NCBI RefSeq assembly: GCF_023078835.1
Contig: NZ_CP090898.1
Location: forward strand, 1-64,000
Reading direction: 5' to 3'
DNA length: 64,000 nt
Origin: Synechococcus sp. NB0720_010
GTDB lineage: Bacteria > Cyanobacteriota > Cyanobacteriia > PCC-6307 > Cyanobiaceae
In this document: one piece after another, positions 47,242 through 56,236 of the stretch
Numbering within the stretch: the first letter of the stretch is position 1
How the letters are laid out: each line of letters opens with the position of its first letter
Notes under the pieces: generated by a model
Told to the model about the DNA's origin: nothing
The model's database searches: none
Seen by the model: only the letters and a program-made list of their open reading frames with translations
Made by a program: the position numbers and the translations under genes

Positions 47242-47742
47242 ATGGCTGCTCTGCGCTCTGCCCCTGTGCTCCTGGGCTTGGCCCTGGCGCTGTCCCCAGC
47301 CCTGCGCGCCCAGGACCTGGTCGGTTGCCGCCTGGTGGGCGCGAGCCTGCAGTGCATCCCCGGCGTCACGGAAAGTGCCCAGCAGCAGATCAGCACCTTC
47401 CGCGATCAGATCTCTGCGGATCTGGAGTTGGAGGGTGCGATCGAGCAGCAGATTGATGGCCTGCGTTCACTCGTGATTGCTGGTCAGGCCATTCAGGGTG
47501 GGCTGCTCCAGGCCACGGTCGAGGCCGACGCCAATGCCGCCCTGGCGAACGCCCAGTACCACTGGTACCGGAAGGATCCCTCGGCACGCACCTGGCTCTT
47601 GATTGAAACGGCCCAGGGCACCAGCTATGTCCCGGGACCGGTGGATGTCGGCCAGAACCTCATGGTGGTGGCGGTCGTCAACCAAAACGGTCAGGTCAAA
47701 CGCATCGCCTCAGCCCCCGTCGGGCCGGTGCTGGCGCCTTAG
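47242..47742 (+). CDS. Exported hypothetical protein
   Basis: A 166-residue protein with a clear signal peptide (MAALRSAPVLLGLALALSPALRAQD; likely cleavage after Ala-x-Ala-type ALRAQ). The mature part has two cysteines (VGCRLVGASLQC), a helical stretch (ESAQQQISTFRDQISADLELEGAIEQQIDGL) and a strand-rich C-terminus (ANAQYHWYRKDPSARTWLLIE, LMVVAVVNQNGQVKR). I use the ATG at 47242; a TTG lies two codons upstream. It starts 9 nt after trpF and its stop overlaps the folE stop by 4 nt. No family recognised. Confidence 0.75.
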   Translation: MAALRSAPVLLGLALALSPALRAQDLVGCRLVGASLQCIPGVTESAQQQISTFRDQISADLELEGAIEQQIDGLRSLVIAGQAIQGGLLQATVEADANAALANAQYHWYRKDPSARTWLLIETAQGTSYVPGPVDVGQNLMVVAVVNQNGQVKRIASAPVGPVLAP

Positions 47743-48458
47743 CCCAGCATCGACTCCTGCTGCTTCACCAGTTCGAAGAACTCAGCCTTGAGGCTGGAGT
47801 CGTGGCGGAAGTCACCGCGGACAACGGAGTTCACCATGCTGGTTTGGGGCTCCTTCACCCCGCGCCACTTCATGCAGTAGTGCTGCGCCTTGACCAGGAT
47901 GGCCAGGCCCTGGGGTTCGCAGAGACGCTCGATCTCATCGGCCAGGATCATCACCGCCTCTTCCTGGATGTGGGGACGGGAGAAGACCCAGTCGGCCACG
48001 CGCGAGAACTTGGAGAGACCAATCACCCGTTCGCCGGGCTTGATCCCAATCCAGCAGTTGCCCAGGATCGGCACCAGGTGGTGGGAGCAAGCCGAGCGCA
48101 CCGTGATCGGGCCCACGGTGTAGATCTCGTCGAGCTTTTTGACGTTGGGGAAGCTCGCGATCTTCGGCTGGGGATGGAAGCGACCCTTGAAGACCTCATG
48201 GAGGTACATCCGGGCGACACGCTCGGCGGTCTCCTCGGTGTTGTGGTCGTTGTCGATATCGATCACCAAGCTGCGCAGCAGCTCGCGAACCTTTCCGGCA
48301 ACCTCGATTTCCAGTTGATCGAGTTCGCCGTCCTTGAGGTGTTCGGCGATGTTGTCGTTCGCCAGGAAGGGCACGCCGGCGGACTCGAGGCGTTCACGGA
48401 TGCGGCGGCTCACGGGAGCCAACTGGCCGGGAATGCTCGAGGACAGGGTTGAAGTCAT
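47739..48458 (-). CDS. folE: GTP cyclohydrolase I FolE
   Basis: This zinc enzyme converts GTP to 7,8-dihydroneopterin triphosphate, the first step of folate and pterin synthesis. The 239-residue protein has ARMYLHEVFKGR, the zinc ligands in RSACSHHLVPILGNCWIG and KAQHYCMKWRGV, and GLSKFSRVADWVFSRPHIQE for substrate binding. The ATG at 48458 is chosen; a TTG 24 nt upstream overlaps the end of the SDR gene. It is the last gene of the minus-strand run ado-aar-accA-SDR-folE. Confidence 0.96.
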   Translation of the reverse strand: MTSTLSSSIPGQLAPVSRRIRERLESAGVPFLANDNIAEHLKDGELDQLEIEVAGKVRELLRSLVIDIDNDHNTEETAERVARMYLHEVFKGRFHPQPKIASFPNVKKLDEIYTVGPITVRSACSHHLVPILGNCWIGIKPGERVIGLSKFSRVADWVFSRPHIQEEAVMILADEIERLCEPQGLAILVKAQHYCMKWRGVKEPQTSMVNSVVRGDFRHDSSLKAEFFELVKQQESMLG

Positions 48459-48478
48459 GAACGGGTCCCGAGATGCGT

Positions 48479-49210
48479 TCAAAGAACGCCCGCTGCGGGC
48501 ATAAGGGTTAGATCCTCCACAACATTGGAGGAAGGTTGCTGAGCCAAAGACAGCAGTGTCTCGGCCACGCGCTCTGGGGTGAGCATGGCACGGCGGTCGA
48601 AGGAACTGTGGACGGTCTCGCTGTCCCAGAGGGGGGTATTAACCGCACCCAAGGTGAGCGTCGATACACGGATTCCGTGCTGGCGCTCCTCTTCCGCTAA
48701 GCAGCGACTAAAGGAGGCCAAGGCGGCCTTGGTGGTGCAATAGGCCCCCCATTCCGGAAAGGCATTGCGGGCCGCATGGCTGCTGACGTTGATGATCAAA
48801 CCCTGGGTCTGGCGCAGGGCCGGCAGGACCGCCTGGCAGGTTTGAACAACGCTGGTGAGGTTGAGCTGCAGCAACCATTGCCATTGCTCCAGGGGCATCT
48901 CCGCTAGGGCCCCCGTGTAGGCCGCTCCGGCGTTGTTGATCAGCACCGTTGGAACCAGTCCCCGGGAGAGCAGGTTCTCCAGGGCAGGGGCGATGGCTTG
49001 TGGATCGGAGAGATCCACAGCGATCGTTTCCACCCGGCAGCGCTCACTGCGCAGCTCCTGGGCCAGCTGCTCAAGATCGGCTTGGGAGCGGGCCAAGAGC
49101 AGCAGCTGATAGCCGGCTTGGGAAAAAGCCCTTGCTGCGGCTGCTCCGATCCCCCTGGAGGCGCCAGTGATGAGGGCAACGGGCGCTGAAGCGGAGACAG
49201 GGGAACTCAA
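48479..49210 (-). CDS. Short-chain dehydrogenase/reductase
   Basis: A 243-residue NAD(P)-dependent SDR. The cofactor motif ALITGASRGIGAAAARA is near residue 12, LINNAGAAYTG near residue 89, and the catalytic Ser-Tyr-Lys in NVSSHAARNAFPEWGAYCTTK near residues 138-158 (Y-C-T-T-K). The start is a TTG at 49210, with no better initiator in frame. The gene stands between accA (45 nt) and folE in a run conserved around the alkane genes of cyanobacteria. The substrate is unknown; position suggests fatty-acid or pterin metabolism, but this is not evidence of function. Confidence 0.88.
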   Translation of the reverse strand: MSSPVSASAPVALITGASRGIGAAAARAFSQAGYQLLLLARSQADLEQLAQELRSERCRVETIAVDLSDPQAIAPALENLLSRGLVPTVLINNAGAAYTGALAEMPLEQWQWLLQLNLTSVVQTCQAVLPALRQTQGLIINVSSHAARNAFPEWGAYCTTKAALASFSRCLAEEERQHGIRVSTLTLGAVNTPLWDSETVHSSFDRRAMLTPERVAETLLSLAQQPSSNVVEDLTLMPAAGVL

Positions 49211-49255
49211 CGGCGGGGGCGGGCCGCAAGGACCCCGATCAAACCAACGAAAACC

Positions 49256-50245
49256 TTACGAGCTCAGGCTTGCGTCCTGGGCGCCGGATTCCAGGAAGCG
49301 ACCCATCCGGCGGAACTTGGCGTAGCGCTGATCCACCAGTTGCTCCTCGCTGAGGGCCTGCAGGCCTGCGAGTTGCTGTAGGAGAGCCGCCTTCAAATTC
49401 TCTGCCGCCTGACGCGGGGCCCAGTGGTTGCCGCCCGAAGGCTCGGCAATGATTTCATCGATGATCCCCAGCTTCAGCAGATCGGGCGCGGTGATCTTCA
49501 ACGCCTCAGCGGCCACCGGAGCTTTACCCGCATCGCGCCACAGGATGGAGGCGCAGGCCTCGGGGCTGGCCACCGTGTAGACGCTGTGCTGGAACATCAG
49601 CAGCCGGTCCGCCACGCCGATGCCCAGCGCACCACCTGAGCCCCCCTCACCGATCACCGTGGCCAGGATCGGAACGCGCAGCTTGAACATCTCGCGCAGG
49701 TTCACGGCGATGGCCTCGCCCTGGCCCTGCTCCTCCGCCAGCAGTCCGGCGTAGGCGCCCGGGGTGTCGATGAAGCTGAGGATCGGCAGGCGGAAGCGAT
49801 CGGCGTGCTCCATCAGGCGCATCGCCTTGCGGTAGCCCCCAGGTGAGGCCATACCGAAGTTGCGAGCCACGTTTTCCTTCGTGTCGCGTCCCTTCTGGTG
49901 GCCCAAGAGGACGACGCCTTGATCGCCAATGCGTCCGACGCCCCCCACGAGGGCTTGGTCATCGCTGCCGCGCCGGTCCCCGTGCAGTTCGATGAATTCA
50001 TCGGTCAGCACCTGGATGTAATCGAAGGTGCTGGGGCGTTGGGGGTGGCGCGCAACCTGAATCTTTTGGGCGGGACTCAGGTTGCTGAAGATCTCTTCCC
50101 GCCTGCGGGCCGCCAGGGTCTCCAGTTGGAGCAACTGCTGGCTGACGTCGACTTCAGAGTCTTTGGCGAGCTGCCGGATTTGGTCGATCTGCTCCTCCAG
50201 CTCCACCAGGGGCTTCTCGAAGTCGAGCAGGGGACGACGGGCCAT
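49256..50245 (-). CDS. accA: Acetyl-CoA carboxylase carboxyltransferase subunit alpha
   Basis: The alpha half of the carboxyltransferase that moves carboxyl from biotin to acetyl-CoA, the committed step of fatty-acid synthesis. The 329-residue protein begins [19 protein letters not shown] and has [54 protein letters not shown] and [21 protein letters not shown], the oxyanion-hole region. It follows aar by 47 nt in one direction, placing precursor supply next to the acyl-ACP reductase. Confidence 0.97.
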   Translation of the reverse strand: MARRPLLDFEKPLVELEEQIDQIRQLAKDSEVDVSQQLLQLETLAARRREEIFSNLSPAQKIQVARHPQRPSTFDYIQVLTDEFIELHGDRRGSDDQALVGGVGRIGDQGVVLLGHQKGRDTKENVARNFGMASPGGYRKAMRLMEHADRFRLPILSFIDTPGAYAGLLAEEQGQGEAIAVNLREMFKLRVPILATVIGEGGSGGALGIGVADRLLMFQHSVYTVASPEACASILWRDAGKAPVAAEALKITAPDLLKLGIIDEIIAEPSGGNHWAPRQAAENLKAALLQQLAGLQALSEEQLVDQRYAKFRRMGRFLESGAQDASLSS

Positions 50246-50292
50246 GGCAGCGGGTGTAAGGGGCAGGGGGGCGAGCGTTGAACCGGGAGGCC

Positions 50293-51357
50293 TTAAGCAG
50301 CGGCCAGTTCAAGGTCGGGGTTGCCGGAGCTTGCTGGGGCTTGGTTCAGGCCAATGGCCCGGAACCCGTGCCGCAGGGAGGCTTCACCAATGAGCTCCAT
50401 GTTGGCGATGGAGATGCGGTTGCGGCCCCAGCTGAAGTTGGTGTGGATACCCTCGAATTCCAGCAGCATCGCCTCTGCAAAGCAAGCGAACAACTGGCGT
50501 TTGGGGTTTTCCATCTCCACGACTTCCATCATCTGCCAGCTGATGTCCTGCCAGAACTCGACGATGCCGCCCTTGAGGACATGGACCCCCTCACCGGCCA
50601 CCTTGGCGTCGAGATTCTTGGGGTAGCCGCCGTCAATCATCAGGCAGGGCTTGCGCAGGCTGCCGTGGTCGATGGTCAGGGTCTGGGGAAGGCTGGCCAC
50701 CCACACCACCACGTCGGCTTCGGGGAGCGCCTCCTCCAGGGTCAGGATCCGGCCACCGCCGAGGGACTCCTGCAGATCCAGCAGCCGCTGCTGCTGCCGA
50801 GCGACCAGGAGCAGTTCACCCACGCCTGTTTTTTGGCTGAGCCAGCGGCAGACCGCGCTGCCGATGTCACCGGTGGCGCCGACCACGGCGACTTTGGCCT
50901 GGCTCAGGTCGATGCCCAGCAGAGGGGCATTGGTCTCGACCTGTTGGCAGATCACCCAGGCCGTGTGGGTGTTGCCTGTTGTGAAACGCTCCCACTCGAG
51001 GGTGGTGTTGCGGATCTGCTGGAACTTCGAGAGGTCGTAGTTCTCGAAAATGATCGAGGTGAAACCGCCCAGGGCTGTGACGTTGATCCCGTTCTTCTGC
51101 GCCAATTCCATGGCGTTTTGAACCTTGCGGGTCGCGGTCTTGAAGCGGCTCAGCATCTCCGGCACGAAGCAGGAGTCGATGTAGGTCCCTTGGATGGTGG
51201 CCCCCGTTTTGCTGGTGACCTCGAAGGTCTCCAGCAGCTGAGGTGGAGCCGAGCACCAGGAGAGGAGGTCCGCTTCGGCCATCTCCTCTAGCCCCAGGTC
51301 GCGGGCCTTTTCCTGGGCCTGCGCAAAGCTGCTGGAGTGACCGATCAGACCAAACAT
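50293..51357 (-). CDS. aar: Long-chain acyl-ACP reductase (AAR)
   Basis: This enzyme reduces fatty acyl-ACP to the fatty aldehyde used for alkane formation. The 354-residue protein opens [22 protein letters not shown], has [21 protein letters not shown] in the middle, the NADPH motif [18 protein letters not shown] near residue 160, and [15 protein letters not shown] with a conserved Cys near residue 245. [20 protein letters not shown] lies near the end. It follows ado by 81 nt on the same strand, the usual cyanobacterial arrangement. Confidence 0.97.
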   Translation of the reverse strand: MFGLIGHSSSFAQAQEKARDLGLEEMAEADLLSWCSAPPQLLETFEVTSKTGATIQGTYIDSCFVPEMLSRFKTATRKVQNAMELAQKNGINVTALGGFTSIIFENYDLSKFQQIRNTTLEWERFTTGNTHTAWVICQQVETNAPLLGIDLSQAKVAVVGATGDIGSAVCRWLSQKTGVGELLLVARQQQRLLDLQESLGGGRILTLEEALPEADVVVWVASLPQTLTIDHGSLRKPCLMIDGGYPKNLDAKVAGEGVHVLKGGIVEFWQDISWQMMEVVEMENPKRQLFACFAEAMLLEFEGIHTNFSWGRNRISIANMELIGEASLRHGFRAIGLNQAPASSGNPDLELAAA

Positions 51358-51438
51358 TCGCGGGGGCTCTCCTGGTTACACACCGGCCGAGAAGACACCT
51401 GATTAAAGGGCAGCGTCGACTCGTTCAGGCTGATCGCT

Positions 51439-52155
51439 TCAGCCGATCAGAGCGGCGGCCGCCATGCGGGCGATTTCGCGGGTGGTGAAACCGATCTCGG
51501 TCAGAGCTTCCTGGTAGGCGATCAGGAAATCCTCGATCAGATCCTCCTTGTCCATCTGCAGAACAGCGGCGTCACCGGCCACCTGATCGAGCATGCGGCG
51601 GATCAGGGGGAGGTTCTCGCGGTTGGCCTCTTCGAGCTCCTCACGGCAGCTCTCCAGGTTGGCCTTGAGCCAGACCTCGCCGTAGTTGAGGTGGGTGTAC
51701 TCGTCCTTCACCACGCCCTCGGTGATCTTGCGGGCGAAGGGATCGGCGACCGGGATATAGATGTGATACGCCGAGATCGCGAAGGCTTCGATCAGCAGGG
51801 CCTGGATCAGCAGGCAGGTCGGAACCTTGCCCTCTTTCAGGGCTTTTTGGAAGTTGCCGTGCAGGGGGGCGAAGAATTCCTTGGCGAACGCCATGTCGGC
51901 GGTTACACCCAGGTTGTTGGCACAGGCGGTGAAGCCCTTCATGTGCTTCAGCTCCATGCGAGCCAACTTCGTCAGTTCGTCGGCCTGCTCGGGCAGCAGC
52001 GTGCCGATGGACATGTAGTTGTCGTGGGCTTCCTGCTCGCCCTCGATCACGATCGCGTTGATCCGGCTGTAGGCGTCCTTGTAGTTCGCGCAGGTGAAAT
52101 CGGGAAGCGCAGTCGCGCCCGCCGTAGGCAGATCAGTGGCTTCGAGGGTCGCCAT
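51439..52155 (-). CDS. ado: Aldehyde deformylating oxygenase (ADO)
   Basis: A ferritin-like diiron enzyme that converts fatty aldehydes to alkanes and formate. The 238-residue protein shows the iron-ligand helices [49 protein letters not shown] and [18 protein letters not shown]. The ATG at 52155 (MATLEATD) is taken as start; five codons further up remain open. It is the first gene of the ado-aar-accA-SDR-folE run, preceded by 108 nt with no recognised motif. Confidence 0.97.
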   Translation of the reverse strand: MATLEATDLPTAGATALPDFTCANYKDAYSRINAIVIEGEQEAHDNYMSIGTLLPEQADELTKLARMELKHMKGFTACANNLGVTADMAFAKEFFAPLHGNFQKALKEGKVPTCLLIQALLIEAFAISAYHIYIPVADPFARKITEGVVKDEYTHLNYGEVWLKANLESCREELEEANRENLPLIRRMLDQVAGDAAVLQMDKEDLIEDFLIAYQEALTEIGFTTREIARMAAAALIG

Positions 52156-52263
52156 GGCTACCGAGAACACGTTGCAATGGGGTTGACTGTAACCATCTCC
52201 ACAAGCCTCAGATGGGCTTTGGCAGCTTTTGCCAACTTCCCGTCGCCCGCTGACCCCGATTCC

Positions 52264-53097
52264 TCAGCGCTGGTCTCGCTTTGGTTTGGGCTCCCGGGGG
52301 GGCCAGTCGCTGCCCAGGAGACTGCCGAAGAGCGCGCTCCAGCCCTGGACCAACCGCTGCTGGAGCGCCTCGCCTTGGGCCCCATCGGCCTGGCTGGGAT
52401 CGCCAATGACGCCACTGCTGCTGAGGTCCTGGGTCAGCCAGGCATTCGGCACGGCCCCCTCCAGGCTCCATCCCTGGGGCGGCTGTTGGGCCCCCAGGCC
52501 ATCTGCGGTCCGCTTCGGCCCGACGAGCTCAGGATTGAGCTGCAACATCAAGCTCGTCTCGACCTGTCCGGCGTGGAGGCCTTCACTGCGCTCGGGCTCC
52601 TCGATCAGCTTTCCGATTCCCTTGGGGCCGCTCCAGAGGAAGCATGGCAACACCCCAAGCGAGGGATGGGCGGCGCGCAGTTGTCGGGCGGCGACCTGGA
52701 GCAGGGCGATTTGACCGCCATGGCCGTTGAACAGCACCAGCCGCTCGAAGCCTGCCGCCGCCAGCTGGCCGCCAACGGTTTCGATGCTGCGGATCAGGAG
52801 CTCGGCCGGGAGGCTCAGGGTTCCTGGGAAGCCCAGGTGCTCCGGTGAAAAGCCGATGCTCTGCAGCGGCAGCCGCCAGATCGGCGCCTCCTGGGGGAAG
52901 GTCTCGAGCACCTGGTCAAGGATTTGCTCAGCGAAGAGTGCATCCGTTCCCAGGGGAAGGTGAGGACCGTGCTGCTCGAAGGCGCCAAAGGGCCAAACCA
53001 CCGTGCTGCCGCAGGTCTGGGCGGCCGCCTGGAAGGCGGGCCAGGTCAGGCGCTCGAGGCGACGGGATCCCTGACAGGCGTATGCGTCGTCGCCCAT
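52264..53097 (-). CDS. Creatininase-superfamily amidohydrolase
   Basis: A 277-residue metal-dependent amidohydrolase of the creatininase family. The metal-binding motif FGAFEQHGPHLPLGTDALFA is near residue 40, FNGHGGQIALLQVAARQL near residue 127, and the Glu of HAGQVETSLMLQLNPEL near residue 178. Relatives include creatininase and MftE-like peptidases; the substrate in cyanobacteria is unknown. The ATG at 53097 is preferred to one six codons upstream. It is divergent from the S1 protein across 63 nt. Confidence 0.85.
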   Translation of the reverse strand: MGDDAYACQGSRRLERLTWPAFQAAAQTCGSTVVWPFGAFEQHGPHLPLGTDALFAEQILDQVLETFPQEAPIWRLPLQSIGFSPEHLGFPGTLSLPAELLIRSIETVGGQLAAAGFERLVLFNGHGGQIALLQVAARQLRAAHPSLGVLPCFLWSGPKGIGKLIEEPERSEGLHAGQVETSLMLQLNPELVGPKRTADGLGAQQPPQGWSLEGAVPNAWLTQDLSSSGVIGDPSQADGAQGEALQQRLVQGWSALFGSLLGSDWPPREPKPKRDQR

Positions 53098-53160
53098 GGG
53101 TCCGTCTTCGATCAAGGAGGGTCGTCCCTACAGTGTGGCGCTGTGCGTCTTTGCTTGGTC

Positions 53161-54507
53161 ATGGCCGGTTCCGGCACTCCCCAGCCCCCCCAGCCCTTCT
53201 CCAAGCAGCAACCCACCTCGGCTCGTCCGGTGCCTCCGTCGCCTCAGCGTCCCGCCGCTGCGCCGCCGCCGGTTCGCAAGCCGCCCCAGGTTCTGCAGAT
53301 CAATAAGAAAGAAGAGCAGCTGCGCCTGGAGCGTGAAGCCGCTGAGGCCCGTGCCGCCGCCGAAGCCGCTGCGCAGCGGGCAGCTGAATTGGAAGACGCC
53401 GCACGGGCGGCCCGAGGTGAGGCGCCGGTCGCGCCCCAGCGCCCGGCGGCTTCCCCAGCATCAGGCGATGACGACCTCTTCGACATGAGCGGCTTTGAGG
53501 GGCTGTCCATGGCGGACCTGCTGGGCCCCGACGACCGCAACAAGGGTCGCCGCTCCGGTGGCTCCCGCATGGCGCAGCCCCAGTCCAAGCCGGCGGCGGT
53601 TCCCACCCGTTCGGTCGATGACTTCGACTTTGACGAGGAGGCCTTTCTGGCAGCCCTCGATGAGCAGGATTTCGTCGGCACCACCGGTGAAGTCGTCACC
53701 GGCACGGTGATCGGCATGGAGAGCGACGGTGTCTATGTCGACATCGGCGGCAAGGCCCCTGGCTTCATGCCCAAAAAGGAGTGTGCTCTTGGGGTGATCA
53801 CCAACCTCAAGGAGCGCTTCCCGAAGGGGTTGAGCGTTGAAGTGCTCGTCACCCGCGAGCAGAACGCCGATGGCATGGTCACCATCAGCGCCCGTGCCCT
53901 GGCCCTGCGCCAGAGCTGGGAGAAGGTTCGTGCCCTCGAGAAGGAAGGCAAGGTACTCCAGGTGAAGGTCAACGGTTTCAACCGTGGTGGCATCACCTGT
54001 GATGTCGAAGGTCTGCGCGGTTTTGTGCCCCGCTCCCAGCTGCAGGAGGGTGAAAACCACGAGGCGCTGGTGGGCAAAACCCTCGGTGTGGCCTTCCTGG
54101 AGGTCAATCCGGACACCCGCAAGCTGGTGCTCTCTGAGAAGAAGGCGGCCACGGCGGCCCTGTTCCAGAACCTCGAGGTCGGTCAGCTGGTTGAGGGACA
54201 GGTGGTGGCCATCAAGCCCTATGGCCTCTTCGTGGACCTGGGCGGCATCAGCGGACTCCTGCACCACTCCGTGATTACGGGTGGTCAGATGCGTGATCTG
54301 CGCGAGGTCTTCGGCCAGGGCGATCGCGTGAAAGCACTGATTACTGAATTGGATCCCGGTCGCGGTCGCATCGCCTTGAACACTGCTCTGCTGGAGGGGC
54401 AGCCGGGTGAGTTGTTGATTGAGCGCGACAAAGTGATGGCGGAGGCCGCCGATCGCGCCAATAGGGCTCGTAACGTGCTGCGTCAGCAGGAACAATCCGC
54501 CGGATGA
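53161..54507 (+). CDS. S1 RNA-binding domain protein (ribosomal protein S1 homologue)
   Basis: A 448-residue RNA-binding protein. Residues 1-165 form a disordered Pro/Ala/Gln/Arg-rich region with a charged helix (EEQLRLEREAAEARAAAEAAAQRAA). Three S1 domains follow: GEVVTGTVIGMESDGVYVDIG near 180, VLQVKVNGFNRGGITCDVEG near 265 and GQLVEGQVVAIKPYGLFVDLG near 342. Cyanobacteria carry two or more S1 paralogues; this long-tailed, three-domain form resembles the second, RpsA2-type or RNA-binding protein rather than the main ribosomal S1. The ATG at 53161 is chosen; the open frame upstream overlaps the divergent gene. The stop overlaps the tab2 start (ATGA). Confidence 0.88.
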   Translation: MAGSGTPQPPQPFSKQQPTSARPVPPSPQRPAAAPPPVRKPPQVLQINKKEEQLRLEREAAEARAAAEAAAQRAAELEDAARAARGEAPVAPQRPAASPASGDDDLFDMSGFEGLSMADLLGPDDRNKGRRSGGSRMAQPQSKPAAVPTRSVDDFDFDEEAFLAALDEQDFVGTTGEVVTGTVIGMESDGVYVDIGGKAPGFMPKKECALGVITNLKERFPKGLSVEVLVTREQNADGMVTISARALALRQSWEKVRALEKEGKVLQVKVNGFNRGGITCDVEGLRGFVPRSQLQEGENHEALVGKTLGVAFLEVNPDTRKLVLSEKKAATAALFQNLEVGQLVEGQVVAIKPYGLFVDLGGISGLLHHSVITGGQMRDLREVFGQGDRVKALITELDPGRGRIALNTALLEGQPGELLIERDKVMAEAADRANRARNVLRQQEQSAG

Positions 54508-55403
54508 TTCAGGCCACCGAGCCCGCGAGTCCTGCCCGTCTGCAGGCGGATTGGGAGCTGGATTACTACTCCCGTCCAATCCTGGAAGAGGACGGAAAGA
54601 AGCGCTGGGAGCTGCTGATTTGCAGTTCCCCCAATGCGGACAATCCCGGTCGCGCCTTCCAGTGGGTCCTGAAGTGCCCGGCCTCCAGCGTCAACTCCCA
54701 GTGGCTGAAGTCCGCGTTGGAGCAGGCCTTGGAGCAGGCGGATGCTGAGGGGTTTGATCCCCCACGCAAGATCCGCTGCTGGCGTTCCTCGATGCGCACG
54801 ATGGTGCAGCGGGCCTCCGAGCAGCTGGGCCTGGAACTGGTGCCGAGCCGCCGTTGCTATGCCCTGGTCGAGTGGCTCCAGGAGCGCGAGGCCACGGTTT
54901 ATCCCGAGGAGGAGGGCTACATGGCTGGCCCCCTGGCTCCGCCGCCCCAGCCGATTCAGCCCGTGGCTGTTCCGCTGCCTGAGGCGGCCCGCGGCGACAG
55001 CTGGTCTTGGGCCTCCCTGCCGATCGGTGCCCTGCGGGAGGCGATGACCTGGGACACCAGCTTTGCTGGTCTGGTTCCCTTGCCGGAGTCGCTCGATGAC
55101 GAGCTGATGGTGAGCGGTCTGCGCCTGTTCAGCGCGAGCCGCTCCTTGGCGATCGCTGGCTGGGTGTCGGGATTGGAGCCGGTGCGCCTCGAGGTCTGCG
55201 GTCAGCAACTGGTGCTGGAGGCGGGCCAAGAAGACCGATGGTTGCTGGGACAGTTGGAGTCAGACGAAGCTGAGGCTGCGGCCGCGGCATTCCTGGCCTC
55301 TCGCGGTCAAGCCGGTGGTGTGCAATTCCTGGCGATTCAATCCAGCCCGGATCAACCCGGTTTTGATGGCTTCTGGATCCTGCGGGACCTCCCCGATGCC
55401 TAG
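54504..55403 (+). CDS. Tab2/Atab2-family RNA-binding protein
   Basis: A 299-residue protein of the Tab2/Atab2 family, whose plant and algal members bind the psaB or related mRNA leader and promote photosystem translation. Motifs include LQADWELDYYSRPILEEDGKKRWELLIC, KIRCWRSSMRTMVQRASEQLGLEL, PSRRCYALVEWLQERE and the C-terminal VQFLAIQSSPDQPGFDGFWILRD. Its ATG overlaps the stop of the S1-domain gene, and two RNA-binding proteins in one operon fit a joint role in translation. The link to PsaA/B is taken from family knowledge. Confidence 0.9.
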   Translation: MIQATEPASPARLQADWELDYYSRPILEEDGKKRWELLICSSPNADNPGRAFQWVLKCPASSVNSQWLKSALEQALEQADAEGFDPPRKIRCWRSSMRTMVQRASEQLGLELVPSRRCYALVEWLQEREATVYPEEEGYMAGPLAPPPQPIQPVAVPLPEAARGDSWSWASLPIGALREAMTWDTSFAGLVPLPESLDDELMVSGLRLFSASRSLAIAGWVSGLEPVRLEVCGQQLVLEAGQEDRWLLGQLESDEAEAAAAAFLASRGQAGGVQFLAIQSSPDQPGFDGFWILRDLPDA

Positions 55404-55411
55404 ACGGTTGT

Positions 55412-56236
55412 ATGGCTGAGGCCGTTGAGGCCCCCTTTGACCGCCCAGATGCAGGGTTTAACGCCCTAGAGGGTTGGACCTGGATCGGTTGCTACGGGGG
55501 CTATTACCTCCAGTCGAATCTGCTGGAGGCCTTTGAACATGGCTTCTTCACCCGCCAGTGGCAGGGCCGAGGCCCTGATGTGTTGGCCGGTTATGTCAGC
55601 GCTGGCATCAGCGTCCACCGTCCCCAGCAGGTCCACAGCGCGTTGGTTTTGTCGGCGAGTGAGGCCCTAGCGGAGCCCTGGCCCCAGGCCGATGGCTTGG
55701 TGTGCGATGCCGGTGGCCAGAGTCTCTGGGTCTGCGGCGCCGATTGCACTCCAGTGCTGCTGGCGGATCCGGAATCCGGACAGGTGGCGGCCTGCCATGC
55801 CGGCTGGCGTGGTGTGGCCGGGGGCATCGTTCAAGAGGCGATCCGGCAGCTGGAGCAGCGCGGCTGCCGCCGCCGTGACCTGCTGATTGCGTTGGGGCCA
55901 GCCATCAGCGGCCCCCAGTACCAGGTGGAACCGTCCGTGCCGGAAGCGATCGCTGAGCAGTTGCTGCAGGTGGATGCGTCCCTCACGCTCGAGGGGGCCC
56001 TCGCGTCCATGGAGGAGTGCGGTGCTCTGCTCGCCGATCCAGATCCGCTGCGGCAGCGCCTCGATCTGCGGCTCGCCACCCGTTTGCTGCTCGAGCGCTT
56101 CGGTGTGTCCCCAGAGCAGATCAGTGTCTGCCCCCTGTGCACGGCATCAGAGCCGCTGCTGTTTCACTCCTGGCGCCGCGATCAGGTCAAGGCGGTGCAG
56201 TGGAGCGGCATCGTCTCCCAACAGTTGCCTAGTTGA
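55412..56236 (+). CDS. pgeF: PgeF/YfiH multicopper-fold protein (purine nucleoside phosphorylase, LACC1 family)
   Basis: A 274-residue protein of the YfiH/LACC1 (DUF152) family. Members carry a Cys/His metal site and act on purine nucleosides or correct peptidoglycan errors. The metal-site motifs are HRPQQVHSALVL, VCGADCTPVLLADPESGQ and ACHAGWRGVAGGIVQEAIRQL, with GPAISGPQYQVEPSV and the Cys-rich ISVCPLCTASEPLLFHSWRRD near the end. It starts 8 nt after tab2 in the same direction. It overlaps the end of the convergent photolyase gene by 8 nt. Confidence 0.9.
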   Translation: MAEAVEAPFDRPDAGFNALEGWTWIGCYGGYYLQSNLLEAFEHGFFTRQWQGRGPDVLAGYVSAGISVHRPQQVHSALVLSASEALAEPWPQADGLVCDAGGQSLWVCGADCTPVLLADPESGQVAACHAGWRGVAGGIVQEAIRQLEQRGCRRRDLLIALGPAISGPQYQVEPSVPEAIAEQLLQVDASLTLEGALASMEECGALLADPDPLRQRLDLRLATRLLLERFGVSPEQISVCPLCTASEPLLFHSWRRDQVKAVQWSGIVSQQLPS

